In this document: in pieces, positions 52,752 to 60,786 of the stretch
Layout of the letters: every line of letters begins with the position of its first letter
Numbering within the stretch: the first letter of the stretch is position 1
Source of the DNA: Rudanella sp031411995
Lineage (GTDB): Bacteria; Bacteroidota; Bacteroidia; Cytophagales; Spirosomataceae
Reading direction: 5' to 3'
NCBI GenBank assembly: GCA_031411995.1
Contig: JANOCD010000143.1
Coordinates: 1 to 64,000, forward strand
DNA length: 64,000 bases
Translations under genes and position numbers: made by a program
Notes under the pieces: model-generated
What the model was told of the DNA's origin: nothing
What the model saw: the letters and a program-made list of their open reading frames with translations, nothing else
Databases searched by the model: none

Positions 52752-54989
52752 ATGCTGTCCGAGATTCAATTTCCACCCGCTGACGAATACCGAACCGGAA
52801 CCGACCACGAGCCGCTGACTTTCTACATGGAAGCCCTCGTGGAGAGCTGCCGGGCCGATTTACTGTTGGGCTATTTCAGTTCGTCGGCGATTAGCATCTT
52901 AGCGTTGGGCATGGCAAAGTTTATTAGCGGGGGCGGGCGTATGCGTCTGATTGTGAATCATGTGCTGTCGGCGCAGGACAAGGCGACTCTGTTGCACGGA
53001 AGCACTACCCATGCTGATGACTATCGCTATTCGGCAACCGATTTTCAGGCGTTGCGGCAGGCATTGGATAGTTACGGTACGCATTTTTTCAACTGCATCG
53101 CGTGGCTGATTGCGTCCAAACGGATTCAGATTCGGGCGATTCGGCCCACACATGGGCGCGGTATTGCCCATTACAAATCGGGGATTTTCTACGATGGTCG
53201 CGACCAAGTGAAGTTTACGGGCTCCTGTAATTTCACGGCATCGGGCCTGCTCGAAAACTTGGAAGAGTTGCAGGTGCGGCAATCCTGGAATCTGAATGAG
53301 GCCGTGTTTACGACCTACGAACAGGAATACGAACAACTCTTTACCGGCACCGCCGACTACGCCGAACTGATTCCGTTTGACGAGATCGAAGCACTTATTG
53401 CCCGCGACTATGGTGGCAAAGACGTGGATGAGTTATTGGTTGATGAACAAAGATTAATGACCCAAAAGGCAAGGGAAATACGAAGTAAGAATCACCAACG
53501 AGCCGTAGCCAACATTTTGCAGAAGATCGAAACGTACCTTTCCGCACCCCGTTTTCCGTATGAGAGCGGCCCGCGCCCCTATCAGCAAACAGCCTACCAA
53601 AATTGGCTCAATAACGACTATCAGGGCATTTTTGCCATGGCGACCGGCACCGGCAAAACCATCACTGCCCTCAATTGCGTGTTGAATGAGTCCATGAAAA
53701 CGGGGAAGTATCAGGCTATTATTTTGGTGCCGACTACTATTTTGGTGGAACAATGGACGCAGGAGGCCCGCAAATTTAACTTTCGGGAAGTCATTACCGT
53801 ATCGTCTAAATCGGCGGGGTGGCAAGCTAAGTTAGGTGGCATTAAAGACCAACTGAGTTTTCACATGAATCCCTCATTTGTGGTGATTGTCACCTACAAA
53901 TCGTTCACCAAGCCCGCCTTCCAAACCTATTTCAAACACCTGCCGACTACCACGATTCTGTTGGCCGACGAAGCCCATAACATCGCATCACCCTCGGTGG
54001 CCCGGCTGCTCGACGGCATCCACCTGACTAAGCGGATTGGGCTATCGGCAACCCCCAAGCGGGTGTATGACCCGGAAGGTTCGGCGCACATGGAAGCGTT
54101 TTTTCACGATGGAAACGGCCCGGAGCATGAGCCATATACCTACAATTTCCCGATGGAGCGGGCGATTGACGAAGGCATTCTTTGCCCGTATTATTACTTC
54201 CCCAGAATAGTATCCCTGACTCCTGACGAGATGGTACACTACGCCGAAATATCGGCCAAACTTGCCAAGATTTATGCTCGCGCTAAGGGCAACGACAACC
54301 CATCGGCATCCGTTGAAATGCTCCTGATGCAGCGCAAACGCATTATCCACAAAGCGCAAAACAAGTTGGCCACGTTTGAAAGCATTCTGAATGAGATCAT
54401 TACGAAACGTGGAAGCATTGACTACACCTTGGTTTATGCTCCCGAAGGCTACTACGCCGACGCGGAAATTGACGACGAAACCTTTACCGATCTGACTGAC
54501 GAAAATCGCATTATCGACTTCTACGCTAACATCGTCCGGCGCGTGTCGCCCACCACGACAGTCACGCAATACACGAGCGACTCTGCCGATAAAGATTTGG
54601 TGTTGACCCAGTTTGAGCGCGGCCAAATCAATGCGCTGCTGTCGATGAAGTGCTTAGATGAGGGTGTTGATATTCCCCGCACGGAACAGGCCATTTTTTG
54701 TTCAAGCACGGGGAATCCCCGGCAGTTTATCCAACGGCGGGGCCGCATTTTGCGGCAACATCCCGACAAACGTTTCGCTTACATTTACGACATGGTAGTT
54801 GTTCCGCGTGCCGACCCGAACAGCCCGAATTTTCATTTAGAGCGAAAGTTGGTGCAAAAGGAATTGGAACGGGTTGTTCATTTTGCGTTTATGGCCATGA
54901 ATAAGTACGAAGCCACCGAAGTGTTTCGCGCTGTGTGCGAGGCTTACCAACTCAATTTAGACACCATTCATACGGACTTAGTCGCCTGA
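52752..54989 (+). CDS. PLD-nuclease-like domain fused to SSL2-type DEAH helicase
   Basis: 745 aa. N-terminal phospholipase-D-like domain (1-210) with one HKD half-motif, IAHYKSGIFYDG (His about 140) followed by TGSCNFT, then a superfamily-2 helicase: Walker A AMATGTGKTITALN (about 297), DEAH box LLADEAHN (about 403), KRIGLSATPKR, and motif VI FIQRRGRILRQ (about 660). Resembles helicase-nuclease restriction proteins in Dnd and other defence loci (family knowledge, not searched). It probably translocates on DNA and nicks or cuts it. First gene of a five-gene plus-strand operon; it follows a terminator and a repeat-rich spacer. Confidence 0.85.
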   Translation: MLSEIQFPPADEYRTGTDHEPLTFYMEALVESCRADLLLGYFSSSAISILALGMAKFISGGGRMRLIVNHVLSAQDKATLLHGSTTHADDYRYSATDFQALRQALDSYGTHFFNCIAWLIASKRIQIRAIRPTHGRGIAHYKSGIFYDGRDQVKFTGSCNFTASGLLENLEELQVRQSWNLNEAVFTTYEQEYEQLFTGTADYAELIPFDEIEALIARDYGGKDVDELLVDEQRLMTQKAREIRSKNHQRAVANILQKIETYLSAPRFPYESGPRPYQQTAYQNWLNNDYQGIFAMATGTGKTITALNCVLNESMKTGKYQAIILVPTTILVEQWTQEARKFNFREVITVSSKSAGWQAKLGGIKDQLSFHMNPSFVVIVTYKSFTKPAFQTYFKHLPTTTILLADEAHNIASPSVARLLDGIHLTKRIGLSATPKRVYDPEGSAHMEAFFHDGNGPEHEPYTYNFPMERAIDEGILCPYYYFPRIVSLTPDEMVHYAEISAKLAKIYARAKGNDNPSASVEMLLMQRKRIIHKAQNKLATFESILNEIITKRGSIDYTLVYAPEGYYADAEIDDETFTDLTDENRIIDFYANIVRRVSPTTTVTQYTSDSADKDLVLTQFERGQINALLSMKCLDEGVDIPRTEQAIFCSSTGNPRQFIQRRGRILRQHPDKRFAYIYDMVVVPRADPNSPNFHLERKLVQKELERVVHFAFMAMNKYEATEVFRAVCEAYQLNLDTIHTDLVA

Positions 54990-54994
54990 TAATC

Positions 54995-55228
54995 ATGACA
55001 CAACTTGACATTGTAAAAGCATTCTTGCAAGACGCTGAAATTCAGCAAAAGTACGGCCTGACCCCCGCCGATATTAACCAAATGACGACCCAAACTCAGT
55101 TCAAAGAAGAGGCTCAGGTGCTTGTCAGTATAATTCGCCGAATGGTAATGGACGTTGAGGATAAATCAAAAACTCCCCTTGTGGCCGCTTCGGCTATGAA
55201 TAATCTCCTTGAAACTACCCTCCGTTAA
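54995..55228 (+). CDS. Small 77-aa protein between helicase and DndD-like ATPase
   Basis: 77 aa from ATG 54995 (MTQLDIVKAFLQDAEIQQKYG), 5 bases after the helicase stop and 2 bases before the ATPase start. It is predicted to be all-helical, with no Cys and no known motif. The tight packing between two large enzyme genes suggests a structural or adaptor role in the same complex, comparable in size to small accessory proteins such as DndE, which it does not resemble in sequence. I do not recognise the family. Confidence 0.7.
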   Translation: MTQLDIVKAFLQDAEIQQKYGLTPADINQMTTQTQFKEEAQVLVSIIRRMVMDVEDKSKTPLVAASAMNNLLETTLR

Positions 55229-55230
55229 CC

Positions 55231-57444
55231 ATGCTCATCAGGAAAATAACCATTCAGAATTTTCTGTGCTATTACGGCACCGACAATCAATTTACGTTTA
55301 CCGAGGGGCTAAACATTGTGCTTGGGGCCAACGGCTACGGAAAATCAAAACTATACGATGCCTTTCAGTGGGTATTTAGTGATGGAATTACCGACAATTC
55401 GCCACGGGCAACGGCCGGTGGGTTGAAACTGACAAGTTTGGTGAAAGGCAATTTGGTATCAGAAAAAGCCAAAGCCCATTGTGCTGTTGGTGAGAGCGTT
55501 GAGACAAAGGTGATTGTAGAAGTGGAATCATCGGGGGATGGTGCATCCAAAAAATACCAATTAATCAGGACGTACCGTATCCGACGTTCCGACGAAAAAG
55601 TTTGGGTTGAGCCGGGTAAAAGCGAGTTTCAGCTTTTAGAATCGGCTGTTCTTTATTTCAAGCCCGTCCCGGAAAGTCAACACAAAGACATCATGGAAAG
55701 GCTTATTCCGGTAGATGTTCAGCCCTATGTTTGGTTTCAAGGGGAACGCGGCATCAGTAATCTGATTGATACCTCGAATACCACATCGTTACGAAATGTT
55801 ATTAAGCGTTTGTCAGACATTGACCGTTGGGACAAATATATTAAAGTAACAGAGGCCGCTTATAATACAGTGCGTAGTCAGTTCGATCAAGCTCTAAAAA
55901 CAGATCAAAAGAATCAACTTAAAATCAGTGAATTACAAACCGAAGACCGCAAACTTGGCGAACAGATAATCGGTTTAGACCTACAAATAACATCGGCTCT
56001 TCAAAATCAACAAGCTGCTCAGGAAAAAAGCAATTCACTGCTTGCCAGCATTGAGTTTGCCGAACGCATAAATCGATTAATTCAAGGTCGTGATCAGGCC
56101 GAAAAAGCTTTTAGAGTCGTTGAAAAGCAATCCAATACGTTCGAGGAAACGTTGAGCCGAAAACTCTTTACCGACAATTGGATACTGTTAGATACAGAGC
56201 CTTTGTTGGGAAAGTTTGAAGATAAATTAACCGCTTATGACGATGCGGTTGCGCTTCGTAAAGCAAAAGCGAATCTGACAAAGCAGATGAGCGAGAAACT
56301 GCAAATCCGGCTCCCCGACAATGTTCCCGAACCCATGTATGTTCGGAAAATGCTTCAGGAGGAACATTGTAAGGTTTGCGACCGCCCGGCCCCGCAAGAT
56401 AGCGAAGCCTATCAGGCCATCGCCAGCCTATTATTGCCTGAGTCGGAGATTGTCCAACCCGAACAGCCCCGAACGAATTTGAAGTCGTTTTTTCGGCAGC
56501 TCCTGCATAATGGTTTGGCTGTGAAAAGTAGCATTGAAACCATCAATATCCGCGTTCAGCGCTCAATGGCTGAACAGGCTACCACGCGGGCGCAAGTTCA
56601 GCAGGCAGACGAAGAATTAGACGCAAAAATCAGGGAGTTGCAGGAGCAAGAGCAACTGAGCGGCCTAACCAATGCCCGCGACATTGTTAACTCAATGAAT
56701 GGGGCAATAGCCGATATTACGCGCTATGGTGAGCAGTTAGCCAGGTTTAGGAGCCAAAAAGAGGAAAAATCAAAGCAGCAACGGGACATTAACGATAAGC
56801 TTATTGACATCAGTAAAGGACAGATTCCTGATTATTTGACTCAAAAGAAAACCATTTTGGCTGATGTAGCTGAGTTGGCCAAGCGGGTGCGGAAAAACAA
56901 ATATCAAGAGTTGGTGCTACAACTCGAAAGCACCGCCAACGAGCATTACCGCAACATAAATGCGCCAACAGGAGCCTTTGCTGGAGCCATTCGCTTCTTT
57001 GAAACGCCAGACGGTGGCTACCAGCCAATAATTTTCGACGGTGATCACGAAGCCAGCAATCCGAATACATCGCTCGTCAGTTCGATGAAGTTGTCTATTA
57101 TTATGGCAATCGTATCAGCGAACAAAACCCGTAACTACGCATCCTTCTATCCGCTGATCTCCGACGCGCCAGTCTCAGATTTTGATGCTGAAAAGATTCC
57201 TGCATTCTTTAAAGAAACGGCTAACACGTTTAAGCAGAGTATCATAATAATGAAGGAATGGCTAATAAAAGACCCCCAACGTGTTAATCGCTACAAACCC
57301 GACCTCGACCGGCTCCGGGAACTGAGCGAAGCCATTTCAGAAACGGGCAAGTCGTTGAACGTCTATCAGTTGGATATGCCCGATGACGTTATCAACGCTT
57401 ACCGGAGTGAATTAGAAATCACCATTCAGAAAATTGATTGTTAA
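55231..57444 (+). CDS. DndD/Rad50-like SMC-type ATPase
   Basis: 737 aa. N-terminal IRKITIQNFLCYYG (DndD-like start) and Walker A LGANGYGKSKLYDAFQW (about 32-46; GANGYGKS is the P-loop). A signature-like VWFQGERGISNLID (about 166) precedes long coiled-coil arms (about 210-330 and 440-600). A zinc-hook-type motif HCKVCDRPAP is in the middle (about 380). The C-terminal ATPase half ends with SLVSSMKLSIIMAIV and SFYPLISDAPVSDFD (Walker B-like region). DndD is the ATPase of phosphorothioation systems; Rad50/SbcC relatives are also possible. Stop abuts the ATG of the next gene. Confidence 0.85.
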   Translation: MLIRKITIQNFLCYYGTDNQFTFTEGLNIVLGANGYGKSKLYDAFQWVFSDGITDNSPRATAGGLKLTSLVKGNLVSEKAKAHCAVGESVETKVIVEVESSGDGASKKYQLIRTYRIRRSDEKVWVEPGKSEFQLLESAVLYFKPVPESQHKDIMERLIPVDVQPYVWFQGERGISNLIDTSNTTSLRNVIKRLSDIDRWDKYIKVTEAAYNTVRSQFDQALKTDQKNQLKISELQTEDRKLGEQIIGLDLQITSALQNQQAAQEKSNSLLASIEFAERINRLIQGRDQAEKAFRVVEKQSNTFEETLSRKLFTDNWILLDTEPLLGKFEDKLTAYDDAVALRKAKANLTKQMSEKLQIRLPDNVPEPMYVRKMLQEEHCKVCDRPAPQDSEAYQAIASLLLPESEIVQPEQPRTNLKSFFRQLLHNGLAVKSSIETINIRVQRSMAEQATTRAQVQQADEELDAKIRELQEQEQLSGLTNARDIVNSMNGAIADITRYGEQLARFRSQKEEKSKQQRDINDKLIDISKGQIPDYLTQKKTILADVAELAKRVRKNKYQELVLQLESTANEHYRNINAPTGAFAGAIRFFETPDGGYQPIIFDGDHEASNPNTSLVSSMKLSIIMAIVSANKTRNYASFYPLISDAPVSDFDAEKIPAFFKETANTFKQSIIIMKEWLIKDPQRVNRYKPDLDRLRELSEAISETGKSLNVYQLDMPDDVINAYRSELEITIQKIDC

Positions 57445-58302
57445 ATGGAAGCGGACAGTTTTATCCCCATTACATCAGATTACGGTTTCAAAGCCACTTT
57501 TGGCAACGAGGCCGATACGTTGTTTCTCCGCACCGCCCTACAGGCTCTTATCAAGTCAGACGTACCGATTCGTGACGTTCAGTTTGATAAAAATGCGTTT
57601 GAAGCACTAACGGCAGAAAGCCGGAGCGGTATTTTCGACTTGGCCTGTACCGATGAAAACGGTACGCATTTCATTGTAGAAATGCAGGTTGGCTATGCTC
57701 CAAACTTTGTGCAACGGATGAAATTCTACGCGCTGCACAAATTCAACACGCTGGTAGAGCGGGGAAATTTTGCCTATGCTGAACTGCCGAAAATCTATGT
57801 CATTGCGCTTTTAGAGAAAAGTATTCTACCGTCTGCGCATTATCATACCGTAGCCAACCTCAGAAGCGAAACAGGTGAAATCATTGATGAGCAAATGACG
57901 TTTATTACAGTGGAGTTGGCTAAATTTGAAATACCCGTAACAACCATACAAACAAACTTAGAAAAGCTGGTTTATACGATGAAGACTTTAGATACTACCC
58001 CTCTCGCACAGTATCCCGCATTTTGGGATGAAGAATGGCTTCGACGGGCCATCAATGAATTGAATACCCGTAACATGACCGCTGAAGAACGTTATCAATT
58101 CGCTCGTATCACGGCAAAGAATGCCGAAGCGATTTATGCGGAGAAACGGAAGATTGAGGAAGCCCAAAAAGAAACTCTCAAAGAAGCCAATACAGCAACT
58201 GCAAAAAAAGCGTTGCAAATGGGCCTAACGGTTGAGCAAGCCGCTATATTGGCAGACGTATCCGTTGAGTTTGTTCAAGCTATTGCTCAAGAGCGTCCTT
58301 GA
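57445..58302 (+). CDS. Rpn-family PD-(D/E)XK nuclease (recombination-promoting type)
   Basis: 285 aa, start directly after the previous stop. N-terminal FIPITSDYGFKATFG is the Rpn/PDDEXK_2 hallmark; the catalytic residues are D in GIFDLACTDENG (about 70) and E-x-Q in FIVEMQVGYAP (about 82). A C-terminal Lys/Glu helix and VEQAAILADVSVEFVQ form the usual tail. Rpn genes are often mobile and multicopy. Its insertion between the ATPase and the 172-aa gene may be accidental or may add a nuclease to the operon. Its 3' end lies 43 bases upstream of the next start. Confidence 0.88.
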   Translation: MEADSFIPITSDYGFKATFGNEADTLFLRTALQALIKSDVPIRDVQFDKNAFEALTAESRSGIFDLACTDENGTHFIVEMQVGYAPNFVQRMKFYALHKFNTLVERGNFAYAELPKIYVIALLEKSILPSAHYHTVANLRSETGEIIDEQMTFITVELAKFEIPVTTIQTNLEKLVYTMKTLDTTPLAQYPAFWDEEWLRRAINELNTRNMTAEERYQFARITAKNAEAIYAEKRKIEEAQKETLKEANTATAKKALQMGLTVEQAAILADVSVEFVQAIAQERP

Positions 58303-58345
58303 GCCTGTTGCGAACGGAATACCTCACCAATTTCTTTACCCGGCA

Positions 58346-58864
58346 ATGCCCAACCTCCTCGACCACTTCAACAAGAAAGAGCCGCGCTACCCCACCCGCT
58401 TCCGCGACCTGATCGACAAACTATCGCGCCGACGGGCATTTGATACCTCGGTGGGGACAGAGGAGGAAAAGTTTGCTCAGGGGAAAATCTTCGCCAACTA
58501 CTACGAGTGCTTCCTGTATGCCACCATTTTGGGCATCCGGCAGGGTCAGCGCATCCCGCTTGACCGGCAAACTGATGGTACAAAATTCCTGAATGTTGAG
58601 GGTTGGCGGCCCCGCCCGTTGGTTGAATATGTTTTTACGGCCTTGCTCGCTCTATCCGATATTGAACTGATTGACCTCGAAGAAATGGACGACAAGCAAA
58701 CCGATGATGCGGCCCTTAATTTGGTTCAACTGATGGAAGAGTACGCCTACGGTGGCTTTGATCTACTGCAATCCCGTTTAGCCGACGAGCCGCACCTTTT
58801 TGAGAACCCTTACGGTGCGGTGGGGTTGTTGAATCAACTCAGCTTGATTCAAATTATTCAATAG
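58346..58864 (+). CDS. 172-aa protein, possibly Dnd-system-associated
   Basis: 172 aa from ATG 58346 (MPNLLDHFNKKEPRYPTRF); an earlier in-frame start overlaps the Rpn gene and is unlikely. The segment ANYYECFLYATILGIRQGQRIPLDR resembles, from memory, the dnd system-associated protein 4 type (short proteins with a FAA.LG...G.RIPL core); I cannot verify this. No catalytic motif is seen. The 3' end overlaps the convergent PIN-domain gene by 11 bases, so the two operons meet tail to tail with no terminator. Confidence 0.6.
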   Translation: MPNLLDHFNKKEPRYPTRFRDLIDKLSRRRAFDTSVGTEEEKFAQGKIFANYYECFLYATILGIRQGQRIPLDRQTDGTKFLNVEGWRPRPLVEYVFTALLALSDIELIDLEEMDDKQTDDAALNLVQLMEEYAYGGFDLLQSRLADEPHLFENPYGAVGLLNQLSLIQIIQ

Positions 58865-59669
58865 AAAAAAAATCATGTTTACTAAAATGTCGGATTAAGT
58901 GATCTATTTTGTCCAAGTATGAGAATTGAGCTTGAAAAACAGACTCGTAAGTTTTGAGAATTTGATTAATATCCTTATTATTTTTTTCGTATATTTTTAA
59001 TTTAATTTTATTTGCACTCTCAATATCACGCTTACTTAATGCTCCAATTAAGTCAAAGACAAGGTCTTTAACTTTTTTATCTTTTGGTGATAGCGAATCA
59101 TAGTGTTTTCGCATAGCATTTAACAATTTCATAAAATCGCTATTATAATTTGAACGAAGATTGTCCATAAATCTAACCAAATCTATTTTTTGAAAACTAT
59201 TGTCATTTGCAGCAAGGAATAGCAAAAAATCAGCAGTGTCCTCAATATAGCCAATTTGATGTTGGGCGAAAAATATGGCAAAATCATTTTTAGCTTTGTA
59301 GTCATCCGTATAAAAAAAAACTTTCACTTTTTTACTACGACTTAGTAGAGAGCAGCATAAAACACTATAAAATTCTCCGTTTTTCTTTCCGTAGGAATAA
59401 CACTTTAGTAGATTATCTTCGTAACACCTAGTTATCTCGTTTTCTGATTCACGGATAAAGTCATTATATATATTTGTATATTTACTTAATTCGCCTAATT
59501 GGCTATCGAAGGTGTCGTCAGAGTACTTTGACCTAATATTCTCTTTAACTTCTGAGTATACTTTTTGGCATATTCTTATATCCAATTTACGCAACCGTCC
59601 CAAGATAAAGTCATCTTCATCTACAATTAATAAATTGATAATGCTACAAGCATCAAAGATCATTAACAT
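58854..59669 (-). CDS. PIN-domain-like nuclease of an AT-rich cassette
   Basis: 271 aa; ATG 59669 or 59663. The N-terminal half fits a PIN fold: IFDACSIINLL (first Asp about 6), VYSEVKENI (Glu about 40), and FFYTDDYKAKNDFAIF (Asp cluster about 120). PIN proteins are metal-dependent RNases/DNases, common in toxins and defence loci. The C-terminal half (about 155-271) is helical and Lys/Asp-rich, with no recognised family. Codons are visibly AT-rich. Six bases separate it from the AAA ATPase upstream, so the two are likely one functional unit. Confidence 0.65.
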   Translation of the reverse strand: MLMIFDACSIINLLIVDEDDFILGRLRKLDIRICQKVYSEVKENIRSKYSDDTFDSQLGELSKYTNIYNDFIRESENEITRCYEDNLLKCYSYGKKNGEFYSVLCCSLLSRSKKVKVFFYTDDYKAKNDFAIFFAQHQIGYIEDTADFLLFLAANDNSFQKIDLVRFMDNLRSNYNSDFMKLLNAMRKHYDSLSPKDKKVKDLVFDLIGALSKRDIESANKIKLKIYEKNNKDINQILKTYESVFQAQFSYLDKIDHLIRHFSKHDFFSIE

Positions 59670-59675
59670 ACAATA

Positions 59676-60782
59676 TCAAAACCCAGTTATTTCGTTCTTA
59701 TTTTTCTCGTAGAATGCAATATCTATTTCAGGAATAGATTCAATATCCGCTAGTTCTAAAAGGGTGCTAAATATATCATTATATCGTCTTAAAGAGGCAT
59801 TTTTGAAGTCAGAAAACACACTTCTGACCACTTCCACATCGAAAGGGAACAACCCTGATTTATCGGGCTGGTTTTCTATACGAAACGCACTAAGTAAATC
59901 TTCTAAATATTCAGTGAGTTGTTTTTGATTAGGAGTTTCAAAGTTTATTCTATGGCGTATTCTGGATTTAAGGGATTCGGACATATATTCACCTAAATCT
60001 TCAACAGTGAACAATGGGGATTGAGTTAAATTTAAAAAAACCAATAAGTTGCTTGGCGTATTATCAAAAATTTCCCTGAGAAACGAATTCACTTTATCAG
60101 ATGATGCACGTGTTAAAGTCGCAATATCTTCAAACTCATCAATCCACAAGATTACACAAGAGTAAACACGCTTGTTGAATGTTAGTGTAGAAAATAGGCC
60201 GGATAAAAATTTAATGTAGTCATTTTCTGATTTGAATCCCCTCAAGATTTCTAGCTGCCCCAAATCCCTAATTTCTTTAGGTGTTAAAGATCCATACAAG
60301 AATCTTTTTACTATTCCTTGTTCTGCAATAGAAAACACAGCCTTTACACTCGTTTTAACAAATGTATCATCAAAGGTGTTGTCTATATATTCGTCTATAT
60401 CTTTGCTAATTTCCCTTACTTCTGACCTAAGCTTACCAATATCAAGCTTATCAATTATCGCTGTAAAAATATCCTCAATAGGAGATCTACCTTTAGGAAG
60501 TGTCAAATATATATATAGAGGTTTACTGCCCTTAGATTCAGAGGCAAGCTTCTCTAAAACACTTTGCTTTCCAAAAAATTTAGCTGCGTGTGTCTTTCCA
60601 CTTCCATATTCGCCCCAGTTTAATACTAAACCAGAATTGGGTATTCTTATTCCCTTTTTAATCCTCTCCTCAAATTTGCCTTTAATTTCATCAAATCCAG
60701 CCCATACTAATTCTTCAGCTTGGTTAGCTGGAACACTGCGGAACGGGTTGGCCTTTAAGTTGAACGAAGTATTGAATGCCAT
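59676..60782 (-). CDS. ORC1/Cdc6-like AAA ATPase of an AT-rich cassette
   Basis: 368 aa. N-terminal NPFRSVPANQAEE is typical of AAA proteins of the ORC/Cdc6/MCP-like group. Walker A WGEYGSGKTHAAKFFG (about 52-66) and Walker B CVILWIDEFEDI (about 215-226) are intact; a sensor-1-like LLVFLNLTQSP follows (about 252), and a winged-helix-type C-terminus is likely. Such ATPases often act with restriction or modification effectors. Start ATG 60782 lies 4 bases after the stop of the 573-aa gene. AT-rich codon use. Confidence 0.8.
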   Translation of the reverse strand: MAFNTSFNLKANPFRSVPANQAEELVWAGFDEIKGKFEERIKKGIRIPNSGLVLNWGEYGSGKTHAAKFFGKQSVLEKLASESKGSKPLYIYLTLPKGRSPIEDIFTAIIDKLDIGKLRSEVREISKDIDEYIDNTFDDTFVKTSVKAVFSIAEQGIVKRFLYGSLTPKEIRDLGQLEILRGFKSENDYIKFLSGLFSTLTFNKRVYSCVILWIDEFEDIATLTRASSDKVNSFLREIFDNTPSNLLVFLNLTQSPLFTVEDLGEYMSESLKSRIRHRINFETPNQKQLTEYLEDLLSAFRIENQPDKSGLFPFDVEVVRSVFSDFKNASLRRYNDIFSTLLELADIESIPEIDIAFYEKNKNEITGF

Positions 60783-60786
60783 GTGA

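Noticed and set aside
52752..58864. Assignment to BREX, DISARM or Dpd systems
   Set aside because: No PglZ, BrxC/PglY, DrmA/DrmB, methyltransferase, TGT (DpdA) or QueC-like gene is visible; only the DndD/DndC-like pair gives a family link.
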